Below are positions 1 through 8,969 of a DNA stretch of 64,000 bases, in pieces. The stretch comes from Fen731 sp964481885. GTDB lineage: Bacteria; Actinomycetota; Humimicrobiia; Humimicrobiales; Humimicrobiaceae. The position numbers and the translations under genes were made by a program. Every line of letters starts with the position of its first letter. The first letter of the stretch is position 1. Below the pieces are notes generated by a model. It made no database searches, had not been told where the DNA came from, and worked only from the letters and a program-made list of their open reading frames with translations. The stretch lies in contig CAYZUS010000009.1 in the NCBI GenBank assembly GCA_964481885.1, forward strand, positions 1-64,000, in the 5' to 3' direction.

Positions 1-56
1 TGAAACATACATGGTTCCTTTATGGGCATAATTGTTTGCAGGACCTAGGCCTGTTC

Positions 57-119
57 CCAGGAAGTTTGTTTCGTTATGTCCCCAGAAAGTTTGTTTCGTT
101 ATGTCCCCAGAAAGTTTGC
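57..119. repeat. Tandem 25-bp repeats, possible mobile-element end
   Basis: Two full copies and one partial copy of a unit of about 25 bp with core GTTTCGTTATGTCCCCAG stand head to tail (about 57-80, 80-104, 105-119). Multiple short direct repeats of this kind occur at the ends of some insertion sequences such as the IS21 family, so this may be the terminus of an element lying left of the window. No transposase is present here. The remaining bases up to the symporter start are AT-rich and I see no gene in them. Confidence 0.5.
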
Positions 120-409
120 AACAAGTTTGTAGCACTAATCGAGTATTCTAATTACTTATAAATTAAAATGCAATAACAATTTTAAATAATTTGTACTATT
201 TAAAGATGGGCTCACACCCAGAGCTTTTCGTTCATTGAAAATCAAAGAAATTATCTATTTGTCTGTGGCATTATTGTTGGAATTATTTGAAAATAATCAA
301 AATAATTTTTCATAAATATATTTTTCAATTATTAAAAATATCTATATAATCTAATGTTGATTGCATTCATCAAAAAAATCTAATGCAAATAGAAAGGAAC
401 CCGAATAAT

Positions 410-2032
410 ATGAACATGCTGCTATTTAATATCATACTGATTTCGTACCTGGCTGTAACTGTATTTTTAGGATATCTTGGCTACAGAGGCACAAGGAGCG
501 TTAAAGATTTCATGCTTGCCGGAAGGCAGACCCATCCTTATATTATGGCGGTTTCATATGGGGCTACCTTTATATCCACTTCTGCCATTGTCGGATTTGG
601 TGGTATGGCAGGTGTTTATGGTATGGGCATACTCTGGCTTCCCTTTCTTAACATACTGTTTGGAATCCTTTTGGCTTTTGTTGTTTTTGGAAAAAAGACA
701 AGGGAAATAGGTGCAAAACTTGATGCACACACATTCCCTGAGTTGCTTGGCAAAAGATACAACTCTGTTTTGATACAAAGATTTGCGGGAATTGTCATAT
801 TTTTCTTTATGCCTCTTTATGCAGGGGTGGTATTAATCGGCGCAGCAAGATTTCTTGAAACAAGCCTCAACCTGAATTTCAACATCGCCCTTCTTATAAT
901 GTCTGTCATCATTGCGCTTTACGTAATCACCGGGGGTTTAAAAGCGGTACTCTATACAGACACTTTTCAGGGAACGATAATGTGGGTGGGCATGATTTTT
1001 CTTTTGGTTATAACATATGTAAAACTCGGAGGAATAACGGGGGCACACAAAGCTCTTACGGATCTTGCCCAGTATATTCCTGCAAAACAAGCCGCAGAAG
1101 GTTTCCTTGGCTGGACTACCATGCCAAAAGCTGGCTCAGTATCCTGGTGGACCCTTGTGTCATCGGTAGTTTTGGGTGTTGGAATAGGGGTACTTGCACA
1201 ACCCCAGCTTTCAATAAGGTTTATGACTGTCAAAAGCAGTAAGGATCTTAACAGAGCTGTGGTTATTGGTGGTATCTTTATATTCCTGATGACTTTTGTA
1301 CCTTATGTGACAGGCTCCCTTTCAAATGTTTATTTTTACAACACAACCGGAAAGCTTTCACTTGAGGCTGCAGGAGCCAATATAGACAAGATAATCCCGA
1401 CTTTTATCAATTCAATAATGCCGCCCTGGTTTGTTTATGTTTTCATGCTGACCTTGCTGGCAGCGGCAATGTCTACCATAAGTGCCCAGTTCCACGTAAT
1501 AGGTACTTCCTTTGCGAGGGATGTTTTCAGGAGATATGACTATAAAACTCCGGAAAAAGATGCCGCCAGTACAAGTGCGATTAACAAGCGTGCTCTTTAT
1601 TACCCGAAAATAGGGATTCTGATAGGGATTATAATGAGTGTGGCACTTGGATATTTCCTGCCGACAAGTGTAATTGCCAAAGGAACTTCACTGTTCTTTG
1701 GCATCTGCGCAGCAACATTTCTGCCTGTCTATATTTTTGCCCTTTTCTGGAAAGGCGCAACAAGGCCGGGAGCGGTGGCTTCAATGTTTACCGGGCTTTT
1801 TTCAAGCCTTGCCTGGATGCTTTTTGTTAATGCCGGGGTAGCGTCAAAGGTAGGAATATGCAAACTTATTTTTGGCAGGGATACTCTCGTAGGGTTCCCT
1901 TGGAATTCTGTTGACGCGATAATGATAGCTTTTCCGCTGTCATTTCTAGTAGCTTACATTGTTTCGCTGGCCACCAAAAAAACCGTATGGTCAAACGAAT
2001 TGGTGCTGCCGAGGACAACTGAAAAAAAATAA
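410..2032 (+). CDS. Sodium:solute symporter family transporter
   Basis: Inner-membrane SSF-family permease that would import a small solute with Na+. The protein is about 540 residues, almost entirely hydrophobic, with some 13 membrane segments. The family signature GGLKAVLYTDTFQGTIMWVG is visible in the first half of the protein. I start at the ATG at 410 because GAAAGGA lies about 10 bases before it; an in-frame ATG at 383 would add nine polar residues and has no ribosome binding site. The gene stands alone; the next gene is convergent and a long perfect hairpin separates the two. Substrate cannot be told from sequence: the family includes proline, pantothenate, sugar and carboxylate carriers. 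Confidence 0.88.
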   Translation: MNMLLFNIILISYLAVTVFLGYLGYRGTRSVKDFMLAGRQTHPYIMAVSYGATFISTSAIVGFGGMAGVYGMGILWLPFLNILFGILLAFVVFGKKTREIGAKLDAHTFPELLGKRYNSVLIQRFAGIVIFFFMPLYAGVVLIGAARFLETSLNLNFNIALLIMSVIIALYVITGGLKAVLYTDTFQGTIMWVGMIFLLVITYVKLGGITGAHKALTDLAQYIPAKQAAEGFLGWTTMPKAGSVSWWTLVSSVVLGVGIGVLAQPQLSIRFMTVKSSKDLNRAVVIGGIFIFLMTFVPYVTGSLSNVYFYNTTGKLSLEAAGANIDKIIPTFINSIMPPWFVYVFMLTLLAAAMSTISAQFHVIGTSFARDVFRRYDYKTPEKDAASTSAINKRALYYPKIGILIGIIMSVALGYFLPTSVIAKGTSLFFGICAATFLPVYIFALFWKGATRPGAVASMFTGLFSSLAWMLFVNAGVASKVGICKLIFGRDTLVGFPWNSVDAIMIAFPLSFLVAYIVSLATKKTVWSNELVLPRTTEKK

Positions 2033-2251
2033 ACAGGATGAATATAAATAATATTTCAGAAGGCATATAAATAACAATACAGGCAACAGAGGAAATAACA
2101 GTTAACTCATAGTATTAAAATTTGGGAACAATTTGCCGTCCTGCTTTTTAAAAGATTTTTTTATAAAAGAATATTAATTAGTAATACCGAAGTTATTTTT
2201 AATTAAATTTTAATTAAAAAGATGCAGATTGCTTTTGAACTATCATATCAA

Positions 2252-2290
2252 AACAGATGCGGTAATATTATTTATATTACCGCATCTGTT
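2252..2290. terminator. Perfect 17-bp hairpin between convergent genes
   Basis: Arms 2252-2268 and 2274-2290 are exact inverted complements around a 5-base loop. The hairpin lies between the symporter reading right and the SIMPL gene reading left, so it could stop both transcripts. There is no long T tract on either side. I see no gene in the rest of 2033-2490; there is a short repeat of GCGCGA-type sequence near 2375-2400. Confidence 0.65.
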
Positions 2291-2490
2291 AAATTCCTGT
2301 ACAAATTCTTCATTGAGTCTTTCTTGAGTAAAATATAGATCTGCTGATTATATATTCTTAAGCGATTCTTATCATGCGCGACCCTCATCCTGCGCGATTC
2401 TTATATTTTATTTCGCACTTTTTACAAACACCTTATTTTATAAACATCTTATACAGATGCCGTGGTTTATAAGGATATGCACAGCCGGGT

Positions 2491-3246
2491 CTATTTCAGG
2501 TTAAACTGAGCTGTAACTGTTACCATTACTTCTTTTTCAATAGTGCTTGTGTCATAAGTTCCCCAGTCCGAAACCGCATTGGAATTAACCTGCAGCACCT
2601 GTACAATTCCGGCATCTGCTGACTTTATGGAGCCCACACTGAGTCCGGTGCTTTCAGCAATTTTCTGCGCCCTCATTTTTGCATCCGTGGCAGCATCTTT
2701 TAAAAGCGCAATCCTCAATTCAGGTAGTTTTGTATAATAATATTCAAGCGAAAAAGTTGAAAATATTACACCTTTTTCAATAATTATCTGTGCATTTTTT
2801 GTCATTTCAGTGATTTTTGCAATATCACCTGACTGAATCTCCACATTTTGCCTCAATATATACTCTTTTGGAGCATTCGGATCGTATTGGAACGGCGCCT
2901 CCATGAATACAGGGGAGATCAGAATGTCTTTTTCAGTAAATCCATAGCTTTTAAAAAACTCTACAGTGATATTCTCGTCCTGTTTCATCTGCACATAGCC
3001 TGCGGCCAGGTCCACCATAGGTATATTCCTGCTGTACCCTCCCGTCCACTTGGCAAGATCAGATACCACTTTTTGTTTTACTGAACCCGTCACCCATAGA
3101 GTGTCGCCCTTTGTCCTGATAAAATAAAATGTATAAGAGCCAATGCCTGCTGCAATTATCAGGCAAAGCCCTATTATGACCCCGAAGATTAAAAGTTTGT
3201 TTCCAAGTCCTCTTTTGCCGCTGGCTGAATCCTGCAGATTTTCCAT
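2491..3246 (-). CDS. SIMPL (DUF541/YggE-like) domain membrane-anchored protein
   Basis: 251-residue protein with a polar N-terminus, one membrane segment at about residues 19-44 and a SIMPL domain filling the rest. Features seen are the opening TLWVTGSVKQKV strand, a tyrosine-rich centre (FSLEYYYTKLPELR), the helix with KDAATDAKMRAQKIAESTGLSVG, and the closing VMVTVTAQF strand. Family members are periplasmic or cell-surface proteins; YggE has been linked to oxidative stress, but the general function is unknown. GGGGAG lies just before the ATG. It is monocistronic and is followed by the shared hairpin. Confidence in the family is high; the biological role is unknown. Confidence 0.85.
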   Translation of the reverse strand: MENLQDSASGKRGLGNKLLIFGVIIGLCLIIAAGIGSYTFYFIRTKGDTLWVTGSVKQKVVSDLAKWTGGYSRNIPMVDLAAGYVQMKQDENITVEFFKSYGFTEKDILISPVFMEAPFQYDPNAPKEYILRQNVEIQSGDIAKITEMTKNAQIIIEKGVIFSTFSLEYYYTKLPELRIALLKDAATDAKMRAQKIAESTGLSVGSIKSADAGIVQVLQVNSNAVSDWGTYDTSTIEKEVMVTVTAQFNLK

Positions 3247-3351
3247 TTGATCTCCCCTTTTTACTGGTAATTATTTACTTGAATATTATTATTAAATTCT
3301 GATTGTATTATAAAAGAATTGTATGCTTTTTAAGATTATTTTACAATTTGT

Positions 3352-3653
3352 TTGAAATAATTTGTCACCACAATTCAGGTATTATTTTGGGATTATTTGT
3401 TTGAAATAATTTGTCACCACAATTCAGGTATTATTTTGGGATTATTTGTNNNNNNNNNNNNNNNNNNNNNNNNNNNNNNNNNNNNNNNNNNNNNNNNNNN
3501 NNNNNNNNNNNNNNNNNNNNNNNNNNNNNNNNNNNNNNNNNNNNNNNNNATTTGTTTGAAATAATTTGTCACCACAATTCAGGTATTATTTTGGGATTAT
3601 TTGTTTGAAATAATTTGTCACCACAATTCAGGTATTATTTTATGATTATTTGT
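3352..3653. repeat. 49-bp tandem repeat array interrupted by an assembly gap
   Basis: Units of 49 bp begin TTGAAATAATTTGTCACCAC and follow one another without spacers at 3352-3400 and 3401-3449, then after the gap at 3556-3604 and 3605-3653. The last copy differs only by ATG for GGG near its end. The copies are otherwise identical over the whole unit, so this is a satellite-like array and not a CRISPR. The true copy number is unknown because the array is broken by Ns. It lies between the divergent SIMPL and HAD genes. Open reading frames across the Ns are artefacts. Confidence 0.93.
3450..3549. other. Assembly gap (100 N)
   Basis: Exactly 100 N, a nominal scaffold gap size. The distance between repeat phases on the two sides (3401 to 3556, 155 bases) is not a multiple of 49, so the real gap length differs from 100. 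Confidence 0.97.
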
Positions 3654-3839
3654 TTAAGAATGTTTACAGGATGTTAAAAAACTATGAAATTTTTATATAG
3701 CAGTGTTAATAAATTTATTTTTTTATATAATGAAAGCATTGTTGGAAATACAGTTTTTTTAAATTGGAGAAGCAATTTTTTGGAAATTGCCAATTAATAT
3801 TTACAAAAATTATCAATCACCAAAAAGAAGAGAGTGAAT

Positions 3840-4487
3840 ATGATTAAAGCAGTATTTTTTGATATGGACGGTACAATTGCTGACAGTGAAAAGATAGTCT
3901 GGAAAGTCACCCGTGATTTTATGCAGAAAAGAAATATCATCGTAACACATGAAGAAGAAAAGCTGCTGTATGGGTTGATTTGGAAAGAATCTATCAGAAG
4001 AATTCTTGAAAGCAGGGGCCTTGAATATAAACAAAGCATTAAAAATACTTTAAAAGAGCGATACGTAAGACATTTAAGCAAAGAGGTAACTGCTGTGCCC
4101 CACGTGCACGACCTGCTTGGCAGGGTTAAGGACAATTTTAAAGTGGGCCTTGCCACAAACAGCAGGCACAGGGAAGTTGATATAATTTTCAAGAAGCTGG
4201 AGTTTGACAGTTACTTTGACATCAAACTTGCGAGGGATAATGTCAAAAATGTAAAGCCACATCCGGAGATTTATCTGAAAGGGGCCGGGATTTTTGGAGT
4301 CGACCCTTCAGAGTGTGTTGTTTTTGAAGATTCCATTGTAGGTATAACTGCTGCAAAAAGTGCAGGAATGAAGTGTGTGGCCATTATAAATACTTACTCT
4401 GCAAAAGATTTGCAAGATGCAGACATGCAAATCGAAAGTTATAAGGACATCAGTGTGGAAATGATTAAAGAACTTGGAAAAAATTAA
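3840..4487 (+). CDS. HAD-family hydrolase, phosphatase/phosphomutase-like
   Basis: 215-residue haloacid-dehalogenase superfamily protein of the subfamily that includes beta-phosphoglucomutase and phosphoglycolate phosphatase. Motif I is FDMDGTIADSE at the N-terminus (nucleophile Asp, acid/base Asp), motif II is the ATNS stretch, the motif III lysine is in VKPHPEIY and motif IV is VFEDSIVGI. A four-helix cap lies between motifs I and II. It would dephosphorylate or isomerise a small cytosolic phosphometabolite; the substrate is not determined. I start at the ATG at 3840, behind AGAAGAGAG; a GTG two codons upstream is possible. An intrinsic terminator follows. Confidence 0.85.
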   Translation: MIKAVFFDMDGTIADSEKIVWKVTRDFMQKRNIIVTHEEEKLLYGLIWKESIRRILESRGLEYKQSIKNTLKERYVRHLSKEVTAVPHVHDLLGRVKDNFKVGLATNSRHREVDIIFKKLEFDSYFDIKLARDNVKNVKPHPEIYLKGAGIFGVDPSECVVFEDSIVGITAAKSAGMKCVAIINTYSAKDLQDADMQIESYKDISVEMIKELGKN

Positions 4488-4556
4488 TTGATCAACTGTT
4501 TTCTTGATAAATGGTGTTGCCGACGATAAACGGTTTTCACGATAAATTCCCTAATA

Positions 4557-4589
4557 AAACAGGCGCAAAACAATATTGCGCCTGTTTTT
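4557..4589 (+). terminator. Intrinsic terminator of the HAD gene
   Basis: A 12-bp stem (4557-4568 with 4576-4587) around a 7-base loop, GC-rich in the middle (AGGCGC/GCGCCT) and ending in TTTTT. It would stop the HAD transcript before the convergent DUF5661 gene. Confidence 0.85.
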
Positions 4590-4649
4590 CTTCATTTAAA
4601 ACAAAGATTTGTATTCTCTATTTGTCAGTTAAATATATATATCTTAACT

Positions 4650-4925
4650 CTATTCCTTAATATCCCAATACTCCTCAGCCTCTTCTTCCATTTCAAAAAG
4701 GCGGTCATAGTAATCAGGGAATTCATTAAGGTGCGCAAGTGCGATCTTACCAGTCAGTACAGGATCATCATTGGTGACATTTGTTTCAGCGTTGACTCTT
4801 CCATGTTCCAGTTCAACATCCATTCCCATCCTGAACTGCTCCACATCAAATTTGCTCCAGTCAATCTCGAGCTTTTCACCAATTGCTTTTGCTTCTTCAG
4901 CGGTAAAATGCTTTTTCGCCGACAT
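4650..4925 (-). CDS. DUF5661 family protein
   Basis: 91-residue acidic soluble protein. The core pattern matches what I recall of the DUF5661 family: FTAEEAKAIGEKL, then IDWSKFDVEQFRMGMDVELEHG, then LTGKIALAHLNEFPDYYDRL and an acidic tail. It has no signal peptide or membrane segment. Function is unknown; the family is found in scattered bacteria and archaea. AGGAG stands about 10 bases before the ATG, and TATAAT near 4985 on the same strand is a likely -10. It is monocistronic and reads towards the HAD gene. Confidence 0.75.
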   Translation of the reverse strand: MSAKKHFTAEEAKAIGEKLEIDWSKFDVEQFRMGMDVELEHGRVNAETNVTNDDPVLTGKIALAHLNEFPDYYDRLFEMEEEAEEYWDIKE

Positions 4926-5158
4926 ATACTTGGCTATCTCCTTACTAGGTTATTGAAATACCATAATTATCATGGTAAATACATTATACTTAAATAATGC
5001 TCAAACTTACAATGTTTATAAGCATATTTAATAACATATTTAACAAATAATACAAAATAGGGTAATATCCTATGGACCAGAGGTATAAATATTAAAAATA
5101 GTTTGAGAACAGGACACATATATTAATGAAAACAGCAAATAACGGTTTAGAGGAAAAT

Positions 5159-6352
5159 ATGATATATGACAGCAGAATTTCGATCCGTAAATGCAGCGAC
5201 TACATAAAAGCAGATGTCATTGATGCAGTAGAAAAGTGCGTTGCCGATTTAGGCGGTTTTGAAAACTTTATCGGCAATGCTTCAAACATTTTGTTAAAAC
5301 CAAACCTGCTGTCAGCATTGCCGCCTGAACGTGCAGTGACCACACACCCTGTTTTTATTGAGAGCATAATCGAAATTATAAAAAAAACCGCAAAACATCC
5401 GGTTAAGATTACTATTGCAGACAGCCCCGGTGTAGCGATAAAGCATACCAAAAAGGACCTTCAAAAATTATATGACACCTGTGGTCTTTCATATCTTGGG
5501 GAAATAGATGGTGTCACTTTAAACCTGGATACAGATTTTTCCCAGGTCTCTTTTAAAGATGCAAAAGTTTTAAAACAGCTTGAGATAATAAAACCGATAC
5601 TTGATGCGGATGTTATTATAAACATCCCAAAATTCAAGACTCACAGCCTTACAAGAATGTCAGGTGCAGTAAAGAATATGTTTGGAATAATACACGGAAG
5701 GACAAAGACTCTCCTGCACGCAAAATTCATTGATGTGGAAAAATTCAATGAAATGCTTTTGGATGTCTATTTAAGCACAACGCCGGCTTTAAATATCATG
5801 GATGGAATTCTGGGTCTTGAGGGAGAGGGTCCGGGTGCAAGCGGCAGTGCCCGAAAAACAGGGCTGGTGCTTGCCGGCACTAACGGTATAGCCATGGATA
5901 ATGTAGCCGCTCACCTGATGGGTTTTAAGGACAAAACTATTCCACTTATCAGATGCGCCACTGCCAGGGAGCTTGCTGGTGCAGATTTAAACAAAATTGA
6001 AATATGCGGCGGATTGCTTGAAGCATTCGCCATCAGCGATTACAAACTGCCCAGAAATACTCCTGTTGACAGGATTTCCAAAAACCGGTTTTTAAACACT
6101 TATGTTTTTCCTTTTATAAGAAATACGCTGTCTGTATCGCCATACCAGAACAAGGTCAAATGCACCAACTGCAACACCTGTATTATGGTTTGCCCGGAAA
6201 AAGCAATTACAACAAAAACGAAAAATCTTGTATTTGATTACAAAAAATGCATACGCTGTTATTGCTGCAGCGAATTATGTCCTGAAGGCGCAATTGATTT
6301 AAAATATTCCGGACTTGGTAATGTAATTTTCAGGCAAAAACCGCTAAAATAA
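5159..6352 (+). CDS. DUF362 protein with C-terminal 2x[4Fe-4S] ferredoxin domain
   Basis: 397-residue cytosolic iron-sulphur protein. The N-terminal 300 residues are a DUF362 domain (SIRKCSDY start, KPNLL, KFKTHSLTRMSGAVKNMFG, later NGIAMDNVAAHLMG). The C-terminus has two four-cysteine clusters, CTNCNTCIMVC followed by P and CIRCYCCSELC followed by P, as in bacterial ferredoxins. Such proteins probably pass electrons, but no member's substrate is certain. I start at the ATG at 5159 because GAGG lies five bases before it and the family pattern begins there; an ATG at 5126 would add 11 residues. The flavoprotein gene begins four bases after the stop, so the two form an operon. Confidence 0.85.
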   Translation: MIYDSRISIRKCSDYIKADVIDAVEKCVADLGGFENFIGNASNILLKPNLLSALPPERAVTTHPVFIESIIEIIKKTAKHPVKITIADSPGVAIKHTKKDLQKLYDTCGLSYLGEIDGVTLNLDTDFSQVSFKDAKVLKQLEIIKPILDADVIINIPKFKTHSLTRMSGAVKNMFGIIHGRTKTLLHAKFIDVEKFNEMLLDVYLSTTPALNIMDGILGLEGEGPGASGSARKTGLVLAGTNGIAMDNVAAHLMGFKDKTIPLIRCATARELAGADLNKIEICGGLLEAFAISDYKLPRNTPVDRISKNRFLNTYVFPFIRNTLSVSPYQNKVKCTNCNTCIMVCPEKAITTKTKNLVFDYKKCIRCYCCSELCPEGAIDLKYSGLGNVIFRQKPLK

Positions 6353-6356
6353 TACA

Positions 6357-7925
6357 ATGCTTTCAAAATTATATAAAAACATACTTGTAATAGGCGGAAA
6401 TGCTTCAGGACTTGCTGCAGCCAGCCAGGCTCGAAGGGAAAATCCCGATGCTGATATTACAGTGCTCGAGAGCGGTGAATATATATCCTATGGGTCCTGC
6501 GGATTGCCATATTATGTGTCTGGGATCGTCAGTGATTTAAACAGCCTTTTTACCTATACACCATCCTATTTTGAAGAAAAAAGAAAAATCAGGATTCTTA
6601 AAAATCACAGAGTCGTTTCAATTAATACTTTTAAAAAAGAAGTGACTGCAAACATCTTTTCTGGAAACACGCCCTCTCCAAATACAGGATCGGGAAGTTT
6701 TTTGCCGCAGGGCCAGGAATACAGAAACAGGGATACCCTTTTTACAAACACAGGTTCAGGAAATTTTTCACCTGGAGGACAGACCGGTAGAAATGAAAAC
6801 AATTCTCCGGGCAGCAGCAAGAGCTATTACAGTAAGAATTTTGCCTATGACAGGCTTGTAATCTGCAGCGGGGTATCGCCACTCAGGCCGGATATTTCCG
6901 GCATAAATGCAAAAGGTGTCTTTAGTTTCTGGGATGTAACAGATGCGCTTGCCTTAAAAAAATATATCCAAACGCAAGGCCCAAAGCAGGCAGTCGTGGT
7001 AGGCTGCGGTTCTGTGGGGCTTCTTATGGCAGAGGCTATGGCATGTTGCGGGCTTAAAGTTACACTTGTGGAAACAAAAAACCGGGTTTTTGCAGACTAT
7101 GAAGAAGAAATAACCTCAGTCTTTGAAGAAAAAATCAAAAATTCAGGAATTCAGGTATTAACTTCTTACAGGGTTAAATCAATTAATCATAACCAGGAGT
7201 CCGGTCAGGTCTTTTCAGTATCTGCAGCTCCTGTGAATTCTGCTACGGGCGATACAATAGAAATTGACGCGCAGATTGTCATTGTAGCTGTCGGGGTTAC
7301 ACCAAATACCGGCTTTTTGGAATCAGGCGCCATAGAAGTCAATAAAAATAAAGCCATAAAAGTAAACCAAAAACAACAAACTTCCCAGACAAATATATTT
7401 TCTGCAGGTGACTGCTGCCTTGTAAAAAACCTTGTCACCGGTTCCTGGGATCACATTCCAAGCGCTGGAAACGCAATTAAAGCAGGAAGGGTAGCCGGAG
7501 CAAATGCCGCGGGTGCAGATGAGATTTTTGAAGGTTCAGTTGCCACCAGAGTAGACAAAATATTCGGCATGGAGATAGCCCGAACGGGCATTGGGCTTGC
7601 CCAGGCTCTTGATTACAGGTTTAATGCTTTCAAAATAACAGAGAATTTTTCTTCCCACGTAAAATCCCTGCCTGGTGCTGAAAATATCACTGTGACGCTT
7701 ATTGCTGATATTGGCACAAGAAGGATATTGGGCGCCCAAATGGCAGGCAAAGACGCCGTGGGGAAAAGGATGGATGTCTTTGCTGCTGCAATTACAAATG
7801 ATATGACTGTAGATAAGGCATATATGCTTGATTTATGCTATGCTCCATTAGTTGCCACGGCACCTGATGCAATAACCAGAATGTGCGGAAAAGCAATCAG
7901 TGTCCTGAAATCAAAAAGGTTCTAA
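6357..7925 (+). CDS. CoA-disulfide reductase / NADH oxidase-family flavoprotein with a repeat insertion
   Basis: 522-residue FAD- and NAD(P)H-dependent oxidoreductase of the pyridine nucleotide-disulfide class. The FAD-binding GGNASGLAAA is at residues 13-22. The single redox cysteine is Cys48 in SYGSCGLPYYVSG, the arrangement of CoA-disulfide and related polysulfide reductases. The NAD-binding VVGCGSVGLLMAEA and the later FAD motif IFSAGDCC are present, followed by the dimerisation domain. Residues of about 101-160 are an extra Gly/Ser/Asn-rich segment with an internal duplication (NTGSGSFLPQGQ and NTGSGNFSPGGQ, 22 residues apart) not expected in the family. It has no ribosome binding site of its own and is probably translated by coupling to the DUF362 gene, a possible electron partner. 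Roles in thiol redox balance or sulfur reduction are inference. Confidence 0.85.
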   Translation: MLSKLYKNILVIGGNASGLAAASQARRENPDADITVLESGEYISYGSCGLPYYVSGIVSDLNSLFTYTPSYFEEKRKIRILKNHRVVSINTFKKEVTANIFSGNTPSPNTGSGSFLPQGQEYRNRDTLFTNTGSGNFSPGGQTGRNENNSPGSSKSYYSKNFAYDRLVICSGVSPLRPDISGINAKGVFSFWDVTDALALKKYIQTQGPKQAVVVGCGSVGLLMAEAMACCGLKVTLVETKNRVFADYEEEITSVFEEKIKNSGIQVLTSYRVKSINHNQESGQVFSVSAAPVNSATGDTIEIDAQIVIVAVGVTPNTGFLESGAIEVNKNKAIKVNQKQQTSQTNIFSAGDCCLVKNLVTGSWDHIPSAGNAIKAGRVAGANAAGADEIFEGSVATRVDKIFGMEIARTGIGLAQALDYRFNAFKITENFSSHVKSLPGAENITVTLIADIGTRRILGAQMAGKDAVGKRMDVFAAAITNDMTVDKAYMLDLCYAPLVATAPDAITRMCGKAISVLKSKRF

Positions 7926-8126
7926 AGTGTGTCTTGCAAATCTCATTTACTTATTAATCTTTCCCGCCAGTAATTTCCCGCCAGTAATTTTAATATTTAC
8001 TGCAACCTAAAATCACGCAGCCGGAATACTTTTGTGCCTTATACTCTTTCGAGTTACTTTTGTGCACCGTTTTTTTTGCATTCCTTCAGAATCCTCATCC
8101 TGGATTCATGTGTTGATTTTATAGTC

Positions 8127-8489
8127 CTATATATTTCCAATTCTTGTAACAGTTCCTGAAAATATGCCGCCCTGATTTATAATCAGAGACCCGGTTTTAA
8201 TACTGCCGCTTACAACTCCGGTTTTGTTTATTTCAACAGTTCCGCTGGATTCCATGCTTCCGTCATACTTCCCAATGACTTCAGCATCTACCGTGTCTAC
8301 GCTGGCATTGACGTTGCCTTCCTTTTGTATTGTCAGTTTACCATCAACTTTAAGGGAGCCACTGACATCGCAATCTATTTCAATAGATTTTGAAATATTG
8401 AATTTTCCCTTAATCGACGCAGATTCTCCCATTATCGTCAACAATACTCTGTCTTCTTTGGCTTCCAACTGATCTTCTTCCAAATACAT
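8127..8489 (-). CDS. Bactofilin
   Basis: 120-residue bactofilin (DUF583/polymer-forming cytoskeletal family). The body is a series of short beta-strand turns of a right-handed beta-helix: VLLTIMGESASIKGKF, KVDGKLTIQKEGNVNA, VIGKYDGSMESSGTVEI, SLIINQGGIFSGTV. Bactofilins polymerise without nucleotide into membrane-associated filaments that position other proteins. I choose the ATG at 8489 because AAAGGA lies just before it and the length then equals the paralogues at 21530 and 22212; an upstream TTG at 8585 would add 32 residues and has no ribosome binding site. The promoter belongs to the shared 11-bp-phased class (8638-8690). The 201 bases after the previous gene hold only a short duplicated TTTCCCGCCAGTAA. 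Confidence 0.9.
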   Translation of the reverse strand: MYLEEDQLEAKEDRVLLTIMGESASIKGKFNISKSIEIDCDVSGSLKVDGKLTIQKEGNVNASVDTVDAEVIGKYDGSMESSGTVEINKTGVVSGSIKTGSLIINQGGIFSGTVTRIGNI

Positions 8490-8637
8490 TTTTTTCCTTT
8501 CAGAACTTTTTGTTAAATTTTGTTTTATTATATTTTGTTTTTGTGTAATTACAGTCTTTTTTATTCTATCAATAACTTCCCGCAAAATGCATTTTACGGA
8601 AAATCAGCATTCTTTGCTAATCAGACTGCAAAAATCA

Positions 8638-8690
8638 ATGATAAACGATAAATGTTAAGTTAATAACAGATTCTGTTAAATATGTGTAAA
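8638..8690 (-). promoter_or_regulatory. 11-bp-phased promoter of the bactofilin gene at 8127
   Basis: Read leftwards from 8690: TTTACA, then at 11-bp steps TTAACA, TGTTAT and TAACAT, then TATCAT as the -10 (8643-8638), 47 bases after the start of TTTACA. No consensus -35 is present. The first two hexamers match the TTAACA-N5-TTAACA type of box known for OmpR/PhoB-family regulators such as Bacillus PhoP. It stands back to back with the site at 8750, so 8490-8969 is a divergent control region with no gene in it. Confidence 0.6.
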
Positions 8691-8749
8691 ATCTCTCTTT
8701 TTAGTATTTTTTATTCCCTCAGATATTAACTCCACCGAAAATTTATTAT

Positions 8750-8802
8750 TTTACATTATCTTAATATTCCACGCAATTTCCTTAACACTGAGCCTGTATA
8801 GT
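8750..8802 (+). promoter_or_regulatory. 11-bp-phased promoter of the 159-aa gene
   Basis: TTTACA at 8750, TTAATA at 8761, CGCAAT at 8772, TAACAC at 8783, each exactly 11 bases after the last, then -10 TATAGT at 8797-8802. The spacing is identical to the sites at 23019 and 25075 and to those upstream of the duplicated bactofilins. The transcript would start near 8809, with a leader of about 160 bases before the gene. Confidence 0.68.
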
Positions 8803-8969
8803 ATTTTTTATAAACGATAATTATTGATTTGATAAAAACACAACCAAAACAATGTTTTATTGTAGAGCTTACATAATATTTTGTATAAGTTAATTTGTAA
8901 TTATTATACTTTTATTATAAATAAATATTACTAATTTAAAGATTTTTAATGTTTTGAAAAGAGGCAGCA

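Noticed and set aside
3352..3653. 49-bp repeats as a CRISPR array or as the coding frame that spans the Ns
   Set aside because: The full 49-bp unit is constant, with no variable spacer, and any frame across the 100 N has no evidence.
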